Source of the DNA: Escherichia boydii
GTDB taxonomy: Bacteria; Pseudomonadota; Gammaproteobacteria; Enterobacterales; Enterobacteriaceae
Reading direction: 5' to 3'
Assembly (NCBI GenBank): GCA_041890495.1
Contig: CP169086.1
Location: 4,154,001 to 4,218,000 of the forward strand
Length of the DNA stretch: 64,000 bases
Shown here in pieces: positions 39,407-52,525 of the stretch. How positions within the stretch are numbered: the first letter of the stretch is position 1; every line of letters begins with the position of its first letter. Under the pieces are notes generated by a model that was not told the origin of the DNA, ran no database searches, and was given only the letters and a program-made list of their open reading frames with translations. The translations under genes and the position numbers were made by a program.

Positions 39407-40858
39407 ATGCATTTTCGCGCCATTACCCGAATCGTTGGACTACTGGTCATCTTATTTTCAGGGACCATGATTATCCCAGGGCTGGTAGCACTCATCTACC
39501 GGGATGGAGCGGGCCGCGCTTTTACCCAGACCTTTTTTGTCGCCCTCGCCATTGGCTCTATGCTGTGGTGGCCGAACCGCAAAGAGAAGGGCGAACTGAA
39601 ATCCCGTGAGGGGTTTCTGATAGTGGTGCTGTTCTGGACCGTGCTGGGTAGTGTCGGTGCGCTCCCTTTTATCTTCTCGGAAAGCCCGAACCTCACGATT
39701 ACCGATGCGTTTTTTGAATCTTTCTCTGGCCTGACCACCACCGGGGCCACTACGCTGGTGGGGCTGGATTCGCTCCCTCATGCCATCCTCTTTTATCGCC
39801 AGATGCTGCAATGGTTTGGCGGGATGGGGATCATCGTGTTAGCGGTTGCGATACTGCCTATCCTCGGCGTGGGTGGGATGCAGCTCTATCGCGCAGAAAT
39901 GCCCGGCCCGCTGAAAGATAACAAAATGCGCCCGCGAATTGCGGAAACGGCGAAAACCCTGTGGTTGATTTATGTCTTGCTGACCGTCGCCTGTGCGCTG
40001 GCGTTGTGGTTTGCCGGAATGGATGCCTTTGATGCCATCGGCCATAGCTTTGCGACTATCGCTATTGGCGGCTTCTCGACACATGATGCCAGTATCGGTT
40101 ATTTCGATAGCCCGACTATTAACACTATCATTGCTATCTTCCTGCTGATCTCCGGCTGTAACTACGGTCTGCACTTTTCACTGTTAAGTGGGCGTAGTCT
40201 GAAGGTTTATTGGCGCGATCCGGAATTTCGCATGTTTATCGGCGTACAGTTTACGCTGGTGGTTATTTGTACCCTCGTACTGTGGTTTCATAATGTCTAC
40301 AGTTCGGCGCTGATGACAATTAACCAGGCGTTTTTCCAGGTGGTGTCGATGGCGACAACCGCCGGGTTTACAACTGACAGCATTGCCCGCTGGCCGCTCT
40401 TTTTGCCGGTACTGCTTTTATGTTCAGCCTTTATCGGCGGTTGCGCCGGGTCAACGGGCGGTGGCCTGAAGGTGATCCGCATCCTGCTGCTGTTTAAGCA
40501 GGGGAACCGTGAGCTGAAACGACTGGTGCATCCGAACGCCGTCTATAGCATTAAGCTGGGGAATCGCGCACTGCCGGAACGTATCCTCGAAGCCGTTTGG
40601 GGATTTTTCTCCGCCTATGCATTGGTGTTTATTGTCAGTATGCTGGCGATTATCGCCACGGGCGTGGATGACTTTTCTGCCTTTGCGTCGGTTGTTGCGA
40701 CATTGAATAACCTGGGGCCAGGGCTTGGCGTGGTTGCTGATAACTTTACCAGTATGAACCCGGTGGCTAAATGGATCCTGATTGCCAACATGCTGTTTGG
40801 TCGTCTCGAGGTCTTTACATTGCTGGTGCTCTTTACCCCGACTTTCTGGCGTGAATGA
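39407..40858 (+). CDS. trkH: Potassium uptake protein TrkH
   Basis: The membrane channel of the Trk K+ system, working with the NAD-binding subunit TrkA. It has 483 residues and is a dimer in the inner membrane. Four pore repeats with filter-like segments are visible: SGLTTTGATTL, ATIAIGGFST, MATTAGFTTDS and NNLGPGLGVV. Glycines in the third repeat (GGCAGSTGGGLKV) form the known gating loop. hemG starts 11 bp later, so the two are probably cotranscribed. Confidence 0.97.
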   Translation: MHFRAITRIVGLLVILFSGTMIIPGLVALIYRDGAGRAFTQTFFVALAIGSMLWWPNRKEKGELKSREGFLIVVLFWTVLGSVGALPFIFSESPNLTITDAFFESFSGLTTTGATTLVGLDSLPHAILFYRQMLQWFGGMGIIVLAVAILPILGVGGMQLYRAEMPGPLKDNKMRPRIAETAKTLWLIYVLLTVACALALWFAGMDAFDAIGHSFATIAIGGFSTHDASIGYFDSPTINTIIAIFLLISGCNYGLHFSLLSGRSLKVYWRDPEFRMFIGVQFTLVVICTLVLWFHNVYSSALMTINQAFFQVVSMATTAGFTTDSIARWPLFLPVLLLCSAFIGGCAGSTGGGLKVIRILLLFKQGNRELKRLVHPNAVYSIKLGNRALPERILEAVWGFFSAYALVFIVSMLAIIATGVDDFSAFASVVATLNNLGPGLGVVADNFTSMNPVAKWILIANMLFGRLEVFTLLVLFTPTFWRE

Positions 40859-40869
40859 TGGAGTAATAC

Positions 40870-41415
40870 GTGAAAACATTAATTCTTTTCTCAACAAGGG
40901 ACGGACAAACGCGCGAGATTGCCTCCTACCTGGCTTCGGAACTGAAAGAACTGGGGATCCAGGCGGATGTCGCCAATGTGCACCGCATTGAAGAACCACA
41001 GTGGGAAAACTATGACCGTGTGGTCATTGGTGCTTCTATTCGCTATGGTCACTACCATTCAGCGTTCCAGGAATTTGTCAAAAAACATGCGACGCGGCTG
41101 AATTCGATGCCGAGCGCCTTTTACTCCGTGAATCTGGTGGCGCGCAAACCGGAGAAGCGTACTCCACAGACCAACAGCTACGCGCGCAAGTTTCTGATGA
41201 ACTCGCAATGGCGTCCCGATCGCTGCGCGGTCATTGCCGGGGCGCTGCGTTACCCACGTTATCGCTGGTACGACCGTTTTATGATCAAGCTGATTATGAA
41301 GATGTCAGGCGGTGAAACGGATACGCGCAAAGAAGTTGTCTATACCGATTGGGAGCAGGTGGCGAATTTCGCCCGAGAAATCGCCCATTTAACCGACAAA
41401 CCGACGCTGAAATAA
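40870..41415 (+). CDS. hemG: Protoporphyrinogen oxidase HemG (menaquinone-dependent)
   Basis: A 181-residue flavodoxin-like enzyme that oxidises protoporphyrinogen IX to protoporphyrin IX, passing electrons to quinones. The FMN loop is STRDGQTREIA, and the HemG-specific insert is around FYSVNLVARKPEKRTPQTNS. GTG start at 40870. In E. coli hemG stands directly upstream of rrnA, and the rRNA promoter P1 lies 50 bp after its stop here. Confidence 0.97.
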   Translation: MKTLILFSTRDGQTREIASYLASELKELGIQADVANVHRIEEPQWENYDRVVIGASIRYGHYHSAFQEFVKKHATRLNSMPSAFYSVNLVARKPEKRTPQTNSYARKFLMNSQWRPDRCAVIAGALRYPRYRWYDRFMIKLIMKMSGGETDTRKEVVYTDWEQVANFAREIAHLTDKPTLK

Positions 41416-41437
41416 GCATAAAGAATAAAAAATGCGC

Positions 41438-41611
41438 GGTCAGAAAATTATTTTAAATTTCCTCTTGTCAGGCCGGAATAACTCCCTATAATGCGCCACC
41501 ACTGACACGGAACAACGGCAAACACGCCGCCGGGTCAGCGGGGTTCTCCTGAGAACTCCGGCAGAGAAAGCAAAAATAAATGCTTGACTCTGTAGCGGGA
41601 AAGCGTATTAT
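41438..41611 (+). promoter_or_regulatory. Ribosomal RNA promoters P1 and P2 with UP element
   Basis: P1: AT-rich UP element (AGAAAATTATTTTAAATTTCC, ending 41462), -35 TTGTCA (41465-41470), -10 TATAAT (41487-41492). P2: -35 TTGACT (41584-41589), -10 TATTAT (41606-41611). A GC-rich discriminator follows P1 (GCGCCACCACTGACA), the known target of ppGpp and DksA. Fis sites are expected further upstream, inside and after hemG. Confidence 0.92.
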
Positions 41612-41649
41612 GCACACCCCGCGCCGCTGAGAAAAAAGCAAAGTGGCAC

Positions 41650-41662
41650 TGCTCTTTAACAA
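41650..41662 (+). promoter_or_regulatory. boxA antitermination site in the rRNA leader
   Basis: TGCTCTTTAACAA matches the boxA consensus bound by NusB and NusE in the rRNA antitermination complex. A similar sequence (TTTGCTCTTTAAAAATC) occurs in the 16S-23S spacer near 43660. Confidence 0.88.
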
Positions 41663-41793
41663 TTTATCAGACAATCTGTGTGGGCACTCGAAGATACGGA
41701 TTCTTAACGTCGCAAGACGAAAAATGAATACCAAGTCTCAAGAGTGAACACGTAATTCATTACGAAGTTTAATTCTTTGAGCATCAAACTTTT

Positions 41794-43335
<1,542 letters not shown>

Positions 43336-43403
43336 CCTTAAAGAAACGTACTTTGCAGTGCTCACACAGATTGTCTGATGAAAATGAGCAGTAAAACCTC
43401 TAC

Positions 43404-43480
<77 letters not shown>

Positions 43481-43522
43481 AATTTGCACGGCAAATTTGA
43501 AGAGGTTTTAACTACATGTTAT

Positions 43523-43598
43523 GGGGCTATAGCTCAGCTGGGAGAGCGCCTGCTTTGCACGCAGGAGGTCTGCGGTTCGATCCCGCATAGCTCCACCA
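43523..43598 (+). tRNA. alaT: tRNA-Ala (TGC)
   Basis: 76 nt including CCA, starting GGGGCTATAGCTCAGC. The anticodon loop TTTGCAC gives TGC. T-arm GCGGTTCGATCCCGC. Confidence 0.97.
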
Positions 43599-43781
43599 TC
43601 TCTGTAGTGATTAAATAAAAAATACTTCAGAGTGTACCTGCAAAGGTTCACTGCGAAGTTTTGCTCTTTAAAAATCTGGATCAAGCTGAAAATTGAAACA
43701 CTGAACAATGAAAGTTGTTCGTGAGTCTCTCAAATTTTCGCAACACGATGATGAATCGCAAGAAACATCTTCGGGTTGTGA

Positions 43782-46685
<2,904 letters not shown>

Positions 46686-46778
46686 ACAACGCCAAAGGTG
46701 TTTTGGCGGATTGAGAGAAGATTTTCAGCCTGATACAGATTAAATCAGAACGCAGAAGCGGTCTGATAAAACAGAATT

Positions 46779-46898
46779 TGCCTGGCGGCAGTAGCGCGGT
46801 GGTCCCACCTGACCCCATGCCGAACTCAGAAGTGAAACGCCGTAGCGCCGATGGTAGTGTGGGGTCTCCCCATGCGAGAGTAGGGAACTGCCAGGCAT
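46779..46898 (+). rRNA. rrfD: 5S ribosomal RNA, first copy
   Basis: 120 nt, TGCCTGGCGGCAGTAGCGCG to GGAACTGCCAGGCAT. The 93-bp 23S-5S spacer is E. coli-like with small differences. Confidence 0.96.
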
Positions 46899-46910
46899 CA
46901 AATTTAGCGT

Positions 46911-46986
46911 GCTGATATGGCTCAGTTGGTAGAGCGCACCCTTGGTAAGGGTGAGGTCCCCAGTTCGACTCTGGGTATCAGCACCA
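46911..46986 (+). tRNA. thrV: tRNA-Thr (GGT)
   Basis: 76 nt including CCA, starting GCTGATATGGCTCAGTTGG. The anticodon loop TTGGTAA gives GGT. A distal tRNA-Thr between two 5S genes is specific for rrnD in E. coli and relatives. rrnA has none. Confidence 0.97.
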
Positions 46987-47023
46987 CTTTTTAGGTTAAA
47001 GTTCGGCAGATTAGAAAAGAATT

Positions 47024-47143
47024 TGTCTGGCGGCAGTAGCGCGGTGGTCCCACCTGACCCCATGCCGAACTCAGAAGTGAAACGCCGTAGCGCCGATGGT
47101 AGTGTGGGGTCTCTCCATGCGAGAGTAGGGAACTGCCAGACAT
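47024..47143 (+). rRNA. rrfF: 5S ribosomal RNA, second copy
   Basis: 120 nt, TGTCTGGCGGCAGTAGCGCG to GGAACTGCCAGACAT. It differs from the first copy at the paired ends (GTCTGGC/GCCAGAC) and at one base of the CCC/CTC stem. It confirms the rrnD-type tail of the operon. Confidence 0.96.
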
Positions 47144-47148
47144 CAAAT

Positions 47149-47356
47149 AAAACAAAAGGCTCAGTCGGAAGACTGGGCCTTTTGTTTTATCTGTTGTTTG
47201 TCGGTGAACACTCTCCCAACCAGGACAAATCCGCCGGGAGCGGATTTGAACGTTGCGAAGCAACGGCCCGGAGGGTGGCGGGCAGGACGCCCGCCATAAA
47301 CTGCCAGACATCAAATCAAGCGAAAGGCCATCCGAAAGGATGGCCTTTTTGCTTTT
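47149..47356 (+). terminator. rRNA operon terminators T1 and T2
   Basis: T1: AAACAAAAGGCTCAGTC pairs with GACTGGGCCTTTTGTTTT. T2: AAAGGCCATCC pairs with GGATGGCCTTTTTGC. Both differ from the K-12 versions I remember (AAACGAAAGGCTCAGTCGAA and CATCCTGACGGATGG), while the conserved block between them (AAATCCGCCGGGAGCGGATT) is unchanged. The non-coding sequence here already looks non-E. coli. Confidence 0.9.
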
Positions 47357-47371
47357 CGAACTAACATTCAA

Positions 47372-48130
47372 TTAATGGATTACCTGCGATAAAAATGCCC
47401 TCGTACGCTCTGATTTAGGATGCGCAAAAAATTCATCAGGTGCAGCTTGCTCCACTATTTCCCCACGATCCATAAAAATTACCCGGTCAGCGACGGTTCG
47501 TGCAAACCCCATCTCATGTGTTACACACAACATTGTCATACCCGACTGCGCCAGCCCAATCATCGTATCCAGCACCTCTTTCACCATCTCAGGATCGAGC
47601 GCCGACGTTGGCTCATCAAACAACATAATTTTCGGCTTCATACACAGCGAACGCGCAATGGCAACGCGTTGCTGCTGACCACCTGAAATCTGTCCGGGAA
47701 ACTTATGCGCATGTTCGGCAATTCTCACCCGCTCTAGGTAATGCACCGCCAGATCTTCAGCCTCTTTCTTAGGCATCTTGCGTACCCAAATCGGTGCCAG
47801 GGTACAGTTCTGTAAAACGGTCAGATGAGGGAAGAGATTGAAATGCTGAAAGACCATTCCCACTTCCTGCCTGACGCGCTCAATATTGCGGATATCTTCA
47901 TTAAGTTCGATGCCATCTACCACGATCCGTCCCTGTTGATGTTCTTCCAGATGATTAATACAACGAATGGTTGTCGATTTACCGGAACCTGAAGGGCCAC
48001 ACAGAACGATCCGTTCTCCCGGTTGCACGGTTAAATTTATATTTTTCAAAACATGGAATTGTCCATACCATTTATTGACGTTTTCCAGCGTAATCATCGC
48101 GTTAGCAGGTTGCAGTAAAATTTGGCTCAT
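47372..48130 (-). CDS. yhdZ: Amino-acid ABC transporter ATP-binding protein YhdZ
   Basis: A 252-residue ATPase of a polar amino-acid importer, the last gene of yhdWXYZ. Walker A GPSGSGKST, Q-loop MVFQHFNLFP, signature ISGGQQQRVAIAR, Walker B IMLFDEPTSALD and H-loop VTHEM are intact. It is convergent with the rRNA operon, ending 16 bp after T2, as in the rrnD region of E. coli. Confidence 0.95.
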   Translation of the reverse strand: MSQILLQPANAMITLENVNKWYGQFHVLKNINLTVQPGERIVLCGPSGSGKSTTIRCINHLEEHQQGRIVVDGIELNEDIRNIERVRQEVGMVFQHFNLFPHLTVLQNCTLAPIWVRKMPKKEAEDLAVHYLERVRIAEHAHKFPGQISGGQQQRVAIARSLCMKPKIMLFDEPTSALDPEMVKEVLDTMIGLAQSGMTMLCVTHEMGFARTVADRVIFMDRGEIVEQAAPDEFFAHPKSERTRAFLSQVIH

Positions 48131-48137
48131 AGTGTCC

Positions 48138-49241
48138 TCAATGCGGTGTACGCCCGGTGTTAAAACGTTTTTCCAGATACTGGCTATAGCGCGACATGCT
48201 GAAACAGAAGATCCAGTAGATCAGCGCGGCGAAAACATACCCTTCCGTCGACATACCCAACCAGGCGGGATCAACGGTTGCCTGCTGAACGCTACTGAAA
48301 AGATCGAACAACCCGATAATGATCACCAGGCTGGTATCTTTGAAGAGTGCGATGATGGTATTTACCAGCCCAGGAATTACCAGCTTCAACGCCTGTGGCA
48401 GAATAACCAGCCCCTGAGTTTTCCAGTAACCCAACGCCAGCGACTCTGCCGCTTCATATTGCCCTTTAGGCAGCGCCTGTAATCCACCTCGCACGACTTC
48501 CGCAACATATGCTGACTGAAACAGGATCACGCCAACCAGCGCGCGGATCAATTTGTCGATACTGGTGCCTTCTGCCATAAACAACGGCAGCATGACCGAA
48601 GACATAAACAGAACGGTAATCAGCGGCACGCCGCGCCAGAACTCAATGAAGATAACGGAGAGCACGCGGACGATCGGCATTTTTGAACGCCGTCCCAGGG
48701 CCAGTAAAATCCCCCACGGTAAAGCACCGGCTATCCCCACTGAAGCGATAATCAGCGTCAGCGTCAGCCCGCCCCACTGGCGTGTTTCAACGCGTTCCAG
48801 TCCCAGGAAACCGCCATACAACAGTACCCAGACAATAATCGGATAAACCACCGCCCAGACGGCAATATAGCGTCCACGGTGAGGCAGCTTTTTCCAGAAC
48901 ATGACTGCGACAGAGAGCAGACCGATAACCAGTGCCAGATTAATCCGCCAGCGCTGTTCATGGGGATACAATCCATACATAAACTGGCCAAAGCGCTCAT
49001 GAATAAACACCCAGCAGGCGCCGGCTTTTGTGCAGTCTGCTCGTGTTGAACCGACCCAGTTGGCCTGTAAAAACGCCCAGTTCAGCAGGGGAGGAATCAA
49101 TTCCCACATCAGCCACAGGCAGACAATCGTCAGCAGGCTGTTACTCCAGCTGGAGAACAGATTCTTACGCGCCCAGAGAATGAAACGTCCACCTGTCGAG
49201 TTGGCAGGGCGCGAGGCGTGCGACAGTATCGCTTTTGTCAT
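48138..49241 (-). CDS. yhdY: Amino-acid ABC transporter permease YhdY
   Basis: A 367-residue inner-membrane permease. The second ATG (49241) is preferred because it stands 6 nt after the AAGGA Shine-Dalgarno. An alternative ATG lies one codon earlier. The EAA loop (YEAAESLALGYWKTQGLVILPQ, about 285-306) docks the ATPase. The C-terminal half is nearly the same as K-12 as I recall it, but the N-terminal 150 residues differ (SHASRPANSTGGRFILWAR), which supports a different species. Confidence 0.94.
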   Translation of the reverse strand: MTKAILSHASRPANSTGGRFILWARKNLFSSWSNSLLTIVCLWLMWELIPPLLNWAFLQANWVGSTRADCTKAGACWVFIHERFGQFMYGLYPHEQRWRINLALVIGLLSVAVMFWKKLPHRGRYIAVWAVVYPIIVWVLLYGGFLGLERVETRQWGGLTLTLIIASVGIAGALPWGILLALGRRSKMPIVRVLSVIFIEFWRGVPLITVLFMSSVMLPLFMAEGTSIDKLIRALVGVILFQSAYVAEVVRGGLQALPKGQYEAAESLALGYWKTQGLVILPQALKLVIPGLVNTIIALFKDTSLVIIIGLFDLFSSVQQATVDPAWLGMSTEGYVFAALIYWIFCFSMSRYSQYLEKRFNTGRTPH

Positions 49242-49250
49242 CATAGATCC

Positions 49251-50432
49251 TTAGCGCTCGACCAGTGCTATACGACGGTTATAAAGGTTCATCAGCAATG
49301 AAATCACCAGGCTGATGATCAGATAGACAGACATCGTGATGGCGATGGTTTCAATGGCTTGTCCGGTCTGGTTAAGCACGGTTCCGGCGAAGAGTGACAC
49401 CATATCCGGGTAGCCAATGGCAGCGGCCAGCGACGAGTTTTTGACAATATTGAGATACTGGCTGGTCAGGGGCGGAATGATGACCCGTAAAGCCTGTGGA
49501 ATGATGACCTGGCGAAGCGTCACGGTATGGGGTAATCCCAGCGAGCGTGCCGCCTCGTGCTGTCCGTAAGGTACGGCCTGTATCCCGGCACGGATAATCT
49601 CTGCGATAAACGCGGACGTATAAATCGACAGCGCCAATGTCAGAGCTGCGAGCTCAGGAATTAATACCATCCCGCCCTGAAAGTTAAAGCCACGAAGATG
49701 GGGAATGTCCCAGTGCAGCGCGGCTCCAAACAGCCAGTGAGCCACTAGCGGCAGGCTAACGATCAGGACGACAGCCGTGGGCCAGGTTCTGCGAAGCTGA
49801 CCGGTTTTGATCTGATGCGTGCGGTTAAAACGGAATACCCCAGCAGTGAGAGCCAGCGCGATCGCAATCGCTCCAATGAAAGCGTACAAACCTTCGCCCG
49901 GCTGAGGAGAAGGAATGGACAACCCACGGTTGCTCAGGAAAAAAAGCTCAAACGCGTCGACGGCCTGACGGGGACCGGGTAGGTTACGCAATACGGCAAA
50001 ATACCAGAAGAAGATCTGCAGCAGCGGGGGGATATTGCGGAACGTCTCAATATAAACAGTCGACAGTTTCCGCAGGAGCCAGTTTTCAGAAAGACGCGCC
50101 AGGCCAATAAAGAAGCCCAGTATCGACGCGAAGACGATACAAAGTGCCGATACCAACAGCGTATTCAGTAAACCGACCACGAACACGCGTCCGTACGTGT
50201 CACCTTCCTGGTAATCAATAAGATGCTGAACAATGCCAAACCCCGCGCTGCGATCTAAAAACGCGAAACCGGAGGTAATGCCGCGATTGTTCAGGTTGGT
50301 GATGGTGTTATGGATGAGATACACGGCGATGAGAACAACCGCAACAATAGCAATAATCTGGAATAGCCAGGCGCGGACCGCGGGATGAGAAAAGGATAGC
50401 GATCCTTTTACGGCTGAGCGGCGATGGGACAT
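49251..50432 (-). CDS. yhdX: Amino-acid ABC transporter permease YhdX
   Basis: A 393-residue inner-membrane permease of the HisMQ family, partner of YhdY. It has about eight hydrophobic segments. The EAA loop is HEAARSLGLPHTVTLRQVII. It is followed by yhdY with a 9-bp gap and preceded by yhdW. A large periplasmic insert (about 100-230) is typical of AapQ-type permeases. The substrate is probably a general L-amino acid, inferred from the Aap family. Confidence 0.94.
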   Translation of the reverse strand: MSHRRSAVKGSLSFSHPAVRAWLFQIIAIVAVVLIAVYLIHNTITNLNNRGITSGFAFLDRSAGFGIVQHLIDYQEGDTYGRVFVVGLLNTLLVSALCIVFASILGFFIGLARLSENWLLRKLSTVYIETFRNIPPLLQIFFWYFAVLRNLPGPRQAVDAFELFFLSNRGLSIPSPQPGEGLYAFIGAIAIALALTAGVFRFNRTHQIKTGQLRRTWPTAVVLIVSLPLVAHWLFGAALHWDIPHLRGFNFQGGMVLIPELAALTLALSIYTSAFIAEIIRAGIQAVPYGQHEAARSLGLPHTVTLRQVIIPQALRVIIPPLTSQYLNIVKNSSLAAAIGYPDMVSLFAGTVLNQTGQAIETIAITMSVYLIISLVISLLMNLYNRRIALVER

Positions 50433-50499
50433 AAAGAAACCTCAGTAACCATGACTCTGGAGTGGGCACTGCCGGAGCAGTGCCCGTTACAGCTATGAC

Positions 50500-51525
50500 T
50501 TAACGTACTGGTGGTGCGTACTGAATACCGCCGTTGTTCCAGAGATTGTTCTGGCCGCGTTTGATCTTCAGCGGGCTTTCCGATCCCACGTTGCGCTCAA
50601 AGATCTCAGAGTAGTTGCCTACCTGTTTGATGATGTTGTAAGCCCACTTGTTATCCAGCTTCAGATCCTTGCCGAAATCACCTTCTGTACCGAGCAGGTG
50701 TGCCATATCCGGGTTCGATGGCTTAGCGGCTTCCTCATCCACGTTTTTCGAGTTGATGCCCATCTCTTCTGCGTTCAGCATGGCAAACAGCGTCCAGCGA
50801 ACAATGGAGAACCAGTCTTCATCGCCACGACGAACGACGGGGCCGAGAGGTTCTTTGGAGATCACTTCAGGCAGAACAATCCATTCTGCCGGATTGCTCA
50901 GCTTAATACGTAAGGCATACAGCTGTGACTGGTCAGAGGCCAGCGTGTCGCAACGGCCGGATTCCAGCGCTTTGGCCGACTCATCCGAGCGGTCGAATGT
51001 CACCGGGGTGTATTTCATATTGTTTGCTTTGAAATAATCCGCGACGTTCAGCTCGGTATCGGTGCCCGCCTGGATACAAACGGTGGCGCCATCCAGTTCT
51101 TTGGCGCTTTTCAGGCCCGCTTTATTGTGGGTCAGGAAGCCGATGCCGTCATAATAGGTCACGCCCGTAAATGACATCCCCATGCCTGCATCACGGGATG
51201 ACGTCCAGGTGGTATTACGGGAGAGCATGTCGACCTCGCCGGACTGCAGCGCCGTAAAGCGTTCTTTCGCCGTCAGCGGGGTGTATTTTACTTTGCTGTC
51301 ATCGCCAAAAACGGCGGCTGCAACGCCACGGCAGACGTCCACATCAATACCGGTAAATTTGCCGTTCGCATCGGCATAAGAGAAGCCAGGCAAACCGTCA
51401 CTGATACCGCATTGAACAAAACCTTTCTTTTTAACGGCATCCAGTGTCGTTCCCGCATGGGCTTGACCGGCTACGGCAAACATCATGCCTGCAGCGGCCA
51501 GGCTGGCTATCATCGTCTTTTTCAT
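50500..51525 (-). CDS. yhdW: Amino-acid ABC transporter periplasmic binding protein YhdW
   Basis: A 341-residue solute-binding protein of family 3 with a signal peptide (MKKTMIASLAAAGMMFAVAG, cut after QAHA). The motif GFSYADANGKFTGIDVDVCR is the family signature. An in-frame start at 51642 was rejected because it lacks a signal sequence. The gene is complete here, whereas I recall yhdW being annotated as a pseudogene in some K-12 entries. With yhdX, yhdY and yhdZ it makes a full importer. Confidence 0.93.
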   Translation of the reverse strand: MKKTMIASLAAAGMMFAVAGQAHAGTTLDAVKKKGFVQCGISDGLPGFSYADANGKFTGIDVDVCRGVAAAVFGDDSKVKYTPLTAKERFTALQSGEVDMLSRNTTWTSSRDAGMGMSFTGVTYYDGIGFLTHNKAGLKSAKELDGATVCIQAGTDTELNVADYFKANNMKYTPVTFDRSDESAKALESGRCDTLASDQSQLYALRIKLSNPAEWIVLPEVISKEPLGPVVRRGDEDWFSIVRWTLFAMLNAEEMGINSKNVDEEAAKPSNPDMAHLLGTEGDFGKDLKLDNKWAYNIIKQVGNYSEIFERNVGSESPLKIKRGQNNLWNNGGIQYAPPVR

Positions 51526-51956
51526 AATGCATCCTGTGTGGCGAAATTTATCGTTATAGAGGCGTTTTTTAAACGCTTTACCTGTCTGTGGCTTTGGCCA
51601 ACGTTTATAAAGCAAACGTAATGCCAGTTTTGCGTTCGACAAAATAAGAGATGAGTGAACGCTTAATGCTGAGTGTAGACAGGCTTAAATAAAACGAGCG
51701 CCCTGAAACGGTGCGAAATTACAACCTGTGCCACAAATTGGAGCAAAAGTTTAGAGTCTCGTCAGGAAAAAGAAGAGATAGTTTCCAGCGTGAATATTGG
51801 CAGGATATTCAATAATATTAATGTGTGAAAATCATCACAATAGAACAGGTAATTTAAATGAGTATACGAAAAAGATGTGACTGACTTCAGCCTGAAATGA
51901 TCGGCGCGAATAAATATGGGGCTATTTTTTTACTTATTTGAAAATATTGCACTCAT
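51526..51956. other. Intergenic region upstream of yhdW
   Basis: About 430 bp, AT-rich in the part nearest yhdV. It must hold the yhdWXYZ promoter. I see no clear operator, repeat or RNA gene in it. Confidence 0.5.
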
Positions 51957-51990
51957 TAAAAGCAAAAGCGCGGCCAGAGCCGCGCTTTCT
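51957..51990 (-). terminator. Intrinsic terminator after yhdV
   Basis: On the minus strand AAAGCGCGG and CCGCGCTTT pair around a short loop (CTCTGG), followed by TTGCTTTT. It lies 10 bp downstream of the yhdV stop. Confidence 0.82.
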
Positions 51991-51999
51991 TAACAGCTG

Positions 52000-52221
52000 T
52001 TACTTCGTCAGGGCAACAATACCCAGCGTTAAACCCGCCACTGCGGCAGCACCGCCGGCGATAGCACCCGCAGTTTCCCAGTTATCCTGGGTGGTGCCCT
52101 TCATACAGGTATTGGTATGAACCAGTCGGCCCTGGTCGTCGTAAACCGGTACACATGGAGAGTCGTGCGCGCAACCAGCAAGCAGCGCAGCGAGAAGTGC
52201 AACGGAAATGAATCTTTTCAT
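52000..52221 (-). CDS. yhdV: Small lipoprotein YhdV
   Basis: A 73-residue lipoprotein with lipobox LLAGC (Cys17), a Cys-containing mature N-terminus (HDSPCVPVYDDQGRLVHTNT) and a glycine/alanine-rich C-terminal hydrophobic segment (AGAIAGGAAAVAGLTLGIVA) resembling a glycine-zipper. Its function is unknown. It differs at a few positions from K-12 as I recall it. It is flanked by acrF and yhdW in the standard order. Confidence 0.9.
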   Translation of the reverse strand: MKRFISVALLAALLAGCAHDSPCVPVYDDQGRLVHTNTCMKGTTQDNWETAGAIAGGAAAVAGLTLGIVALTK

Positions 52222-52486
52222 GATGTTACCTCAGTATTATTTCTCATCCGCTATAAAGCCAGGAGGGCTATTAACGAACTGGAGGTTATTTTACCACCGG
52301 GGTAAGTCCTCGTTACACGAGGAATAATCTCAAATTATGTAGTTTGTAAAAATCGTGGAGAAAATTCGGTTTCAGGAGGAATTAATGGAGACATTATGAA
52401 ACGGCAAGAGACTGTTTTTACTTAATGCAAATCATCATATTTTCAACGCTGCCTTTATGTAAAACCTAATTCATTGTTTATGTTGA
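52222..52486. other. Intergenic region between acrF and yhdV
   Basis: AT-rich, about 265 bp, holding the presumed yhdV promoter. I see no repeats or RNA gene. Confidence 0.4.
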
Positions 52487-52516
52487 AAATAAAAAAGGCA
52501 CCAAAGGTGCCTTTTC
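52487..52516 (-). terminator. Intrinsic terminator after acrF
   Basis: AAAAGGCACC and GGTGCCTTTT pair around an AAA/TTT loop. On the minus strand the stem is followed by TTTTATTTT. It marks the end of the acrEF transcript. Confidence 0.88.
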
Positions 52517-52525
52517 GGGGGAACA

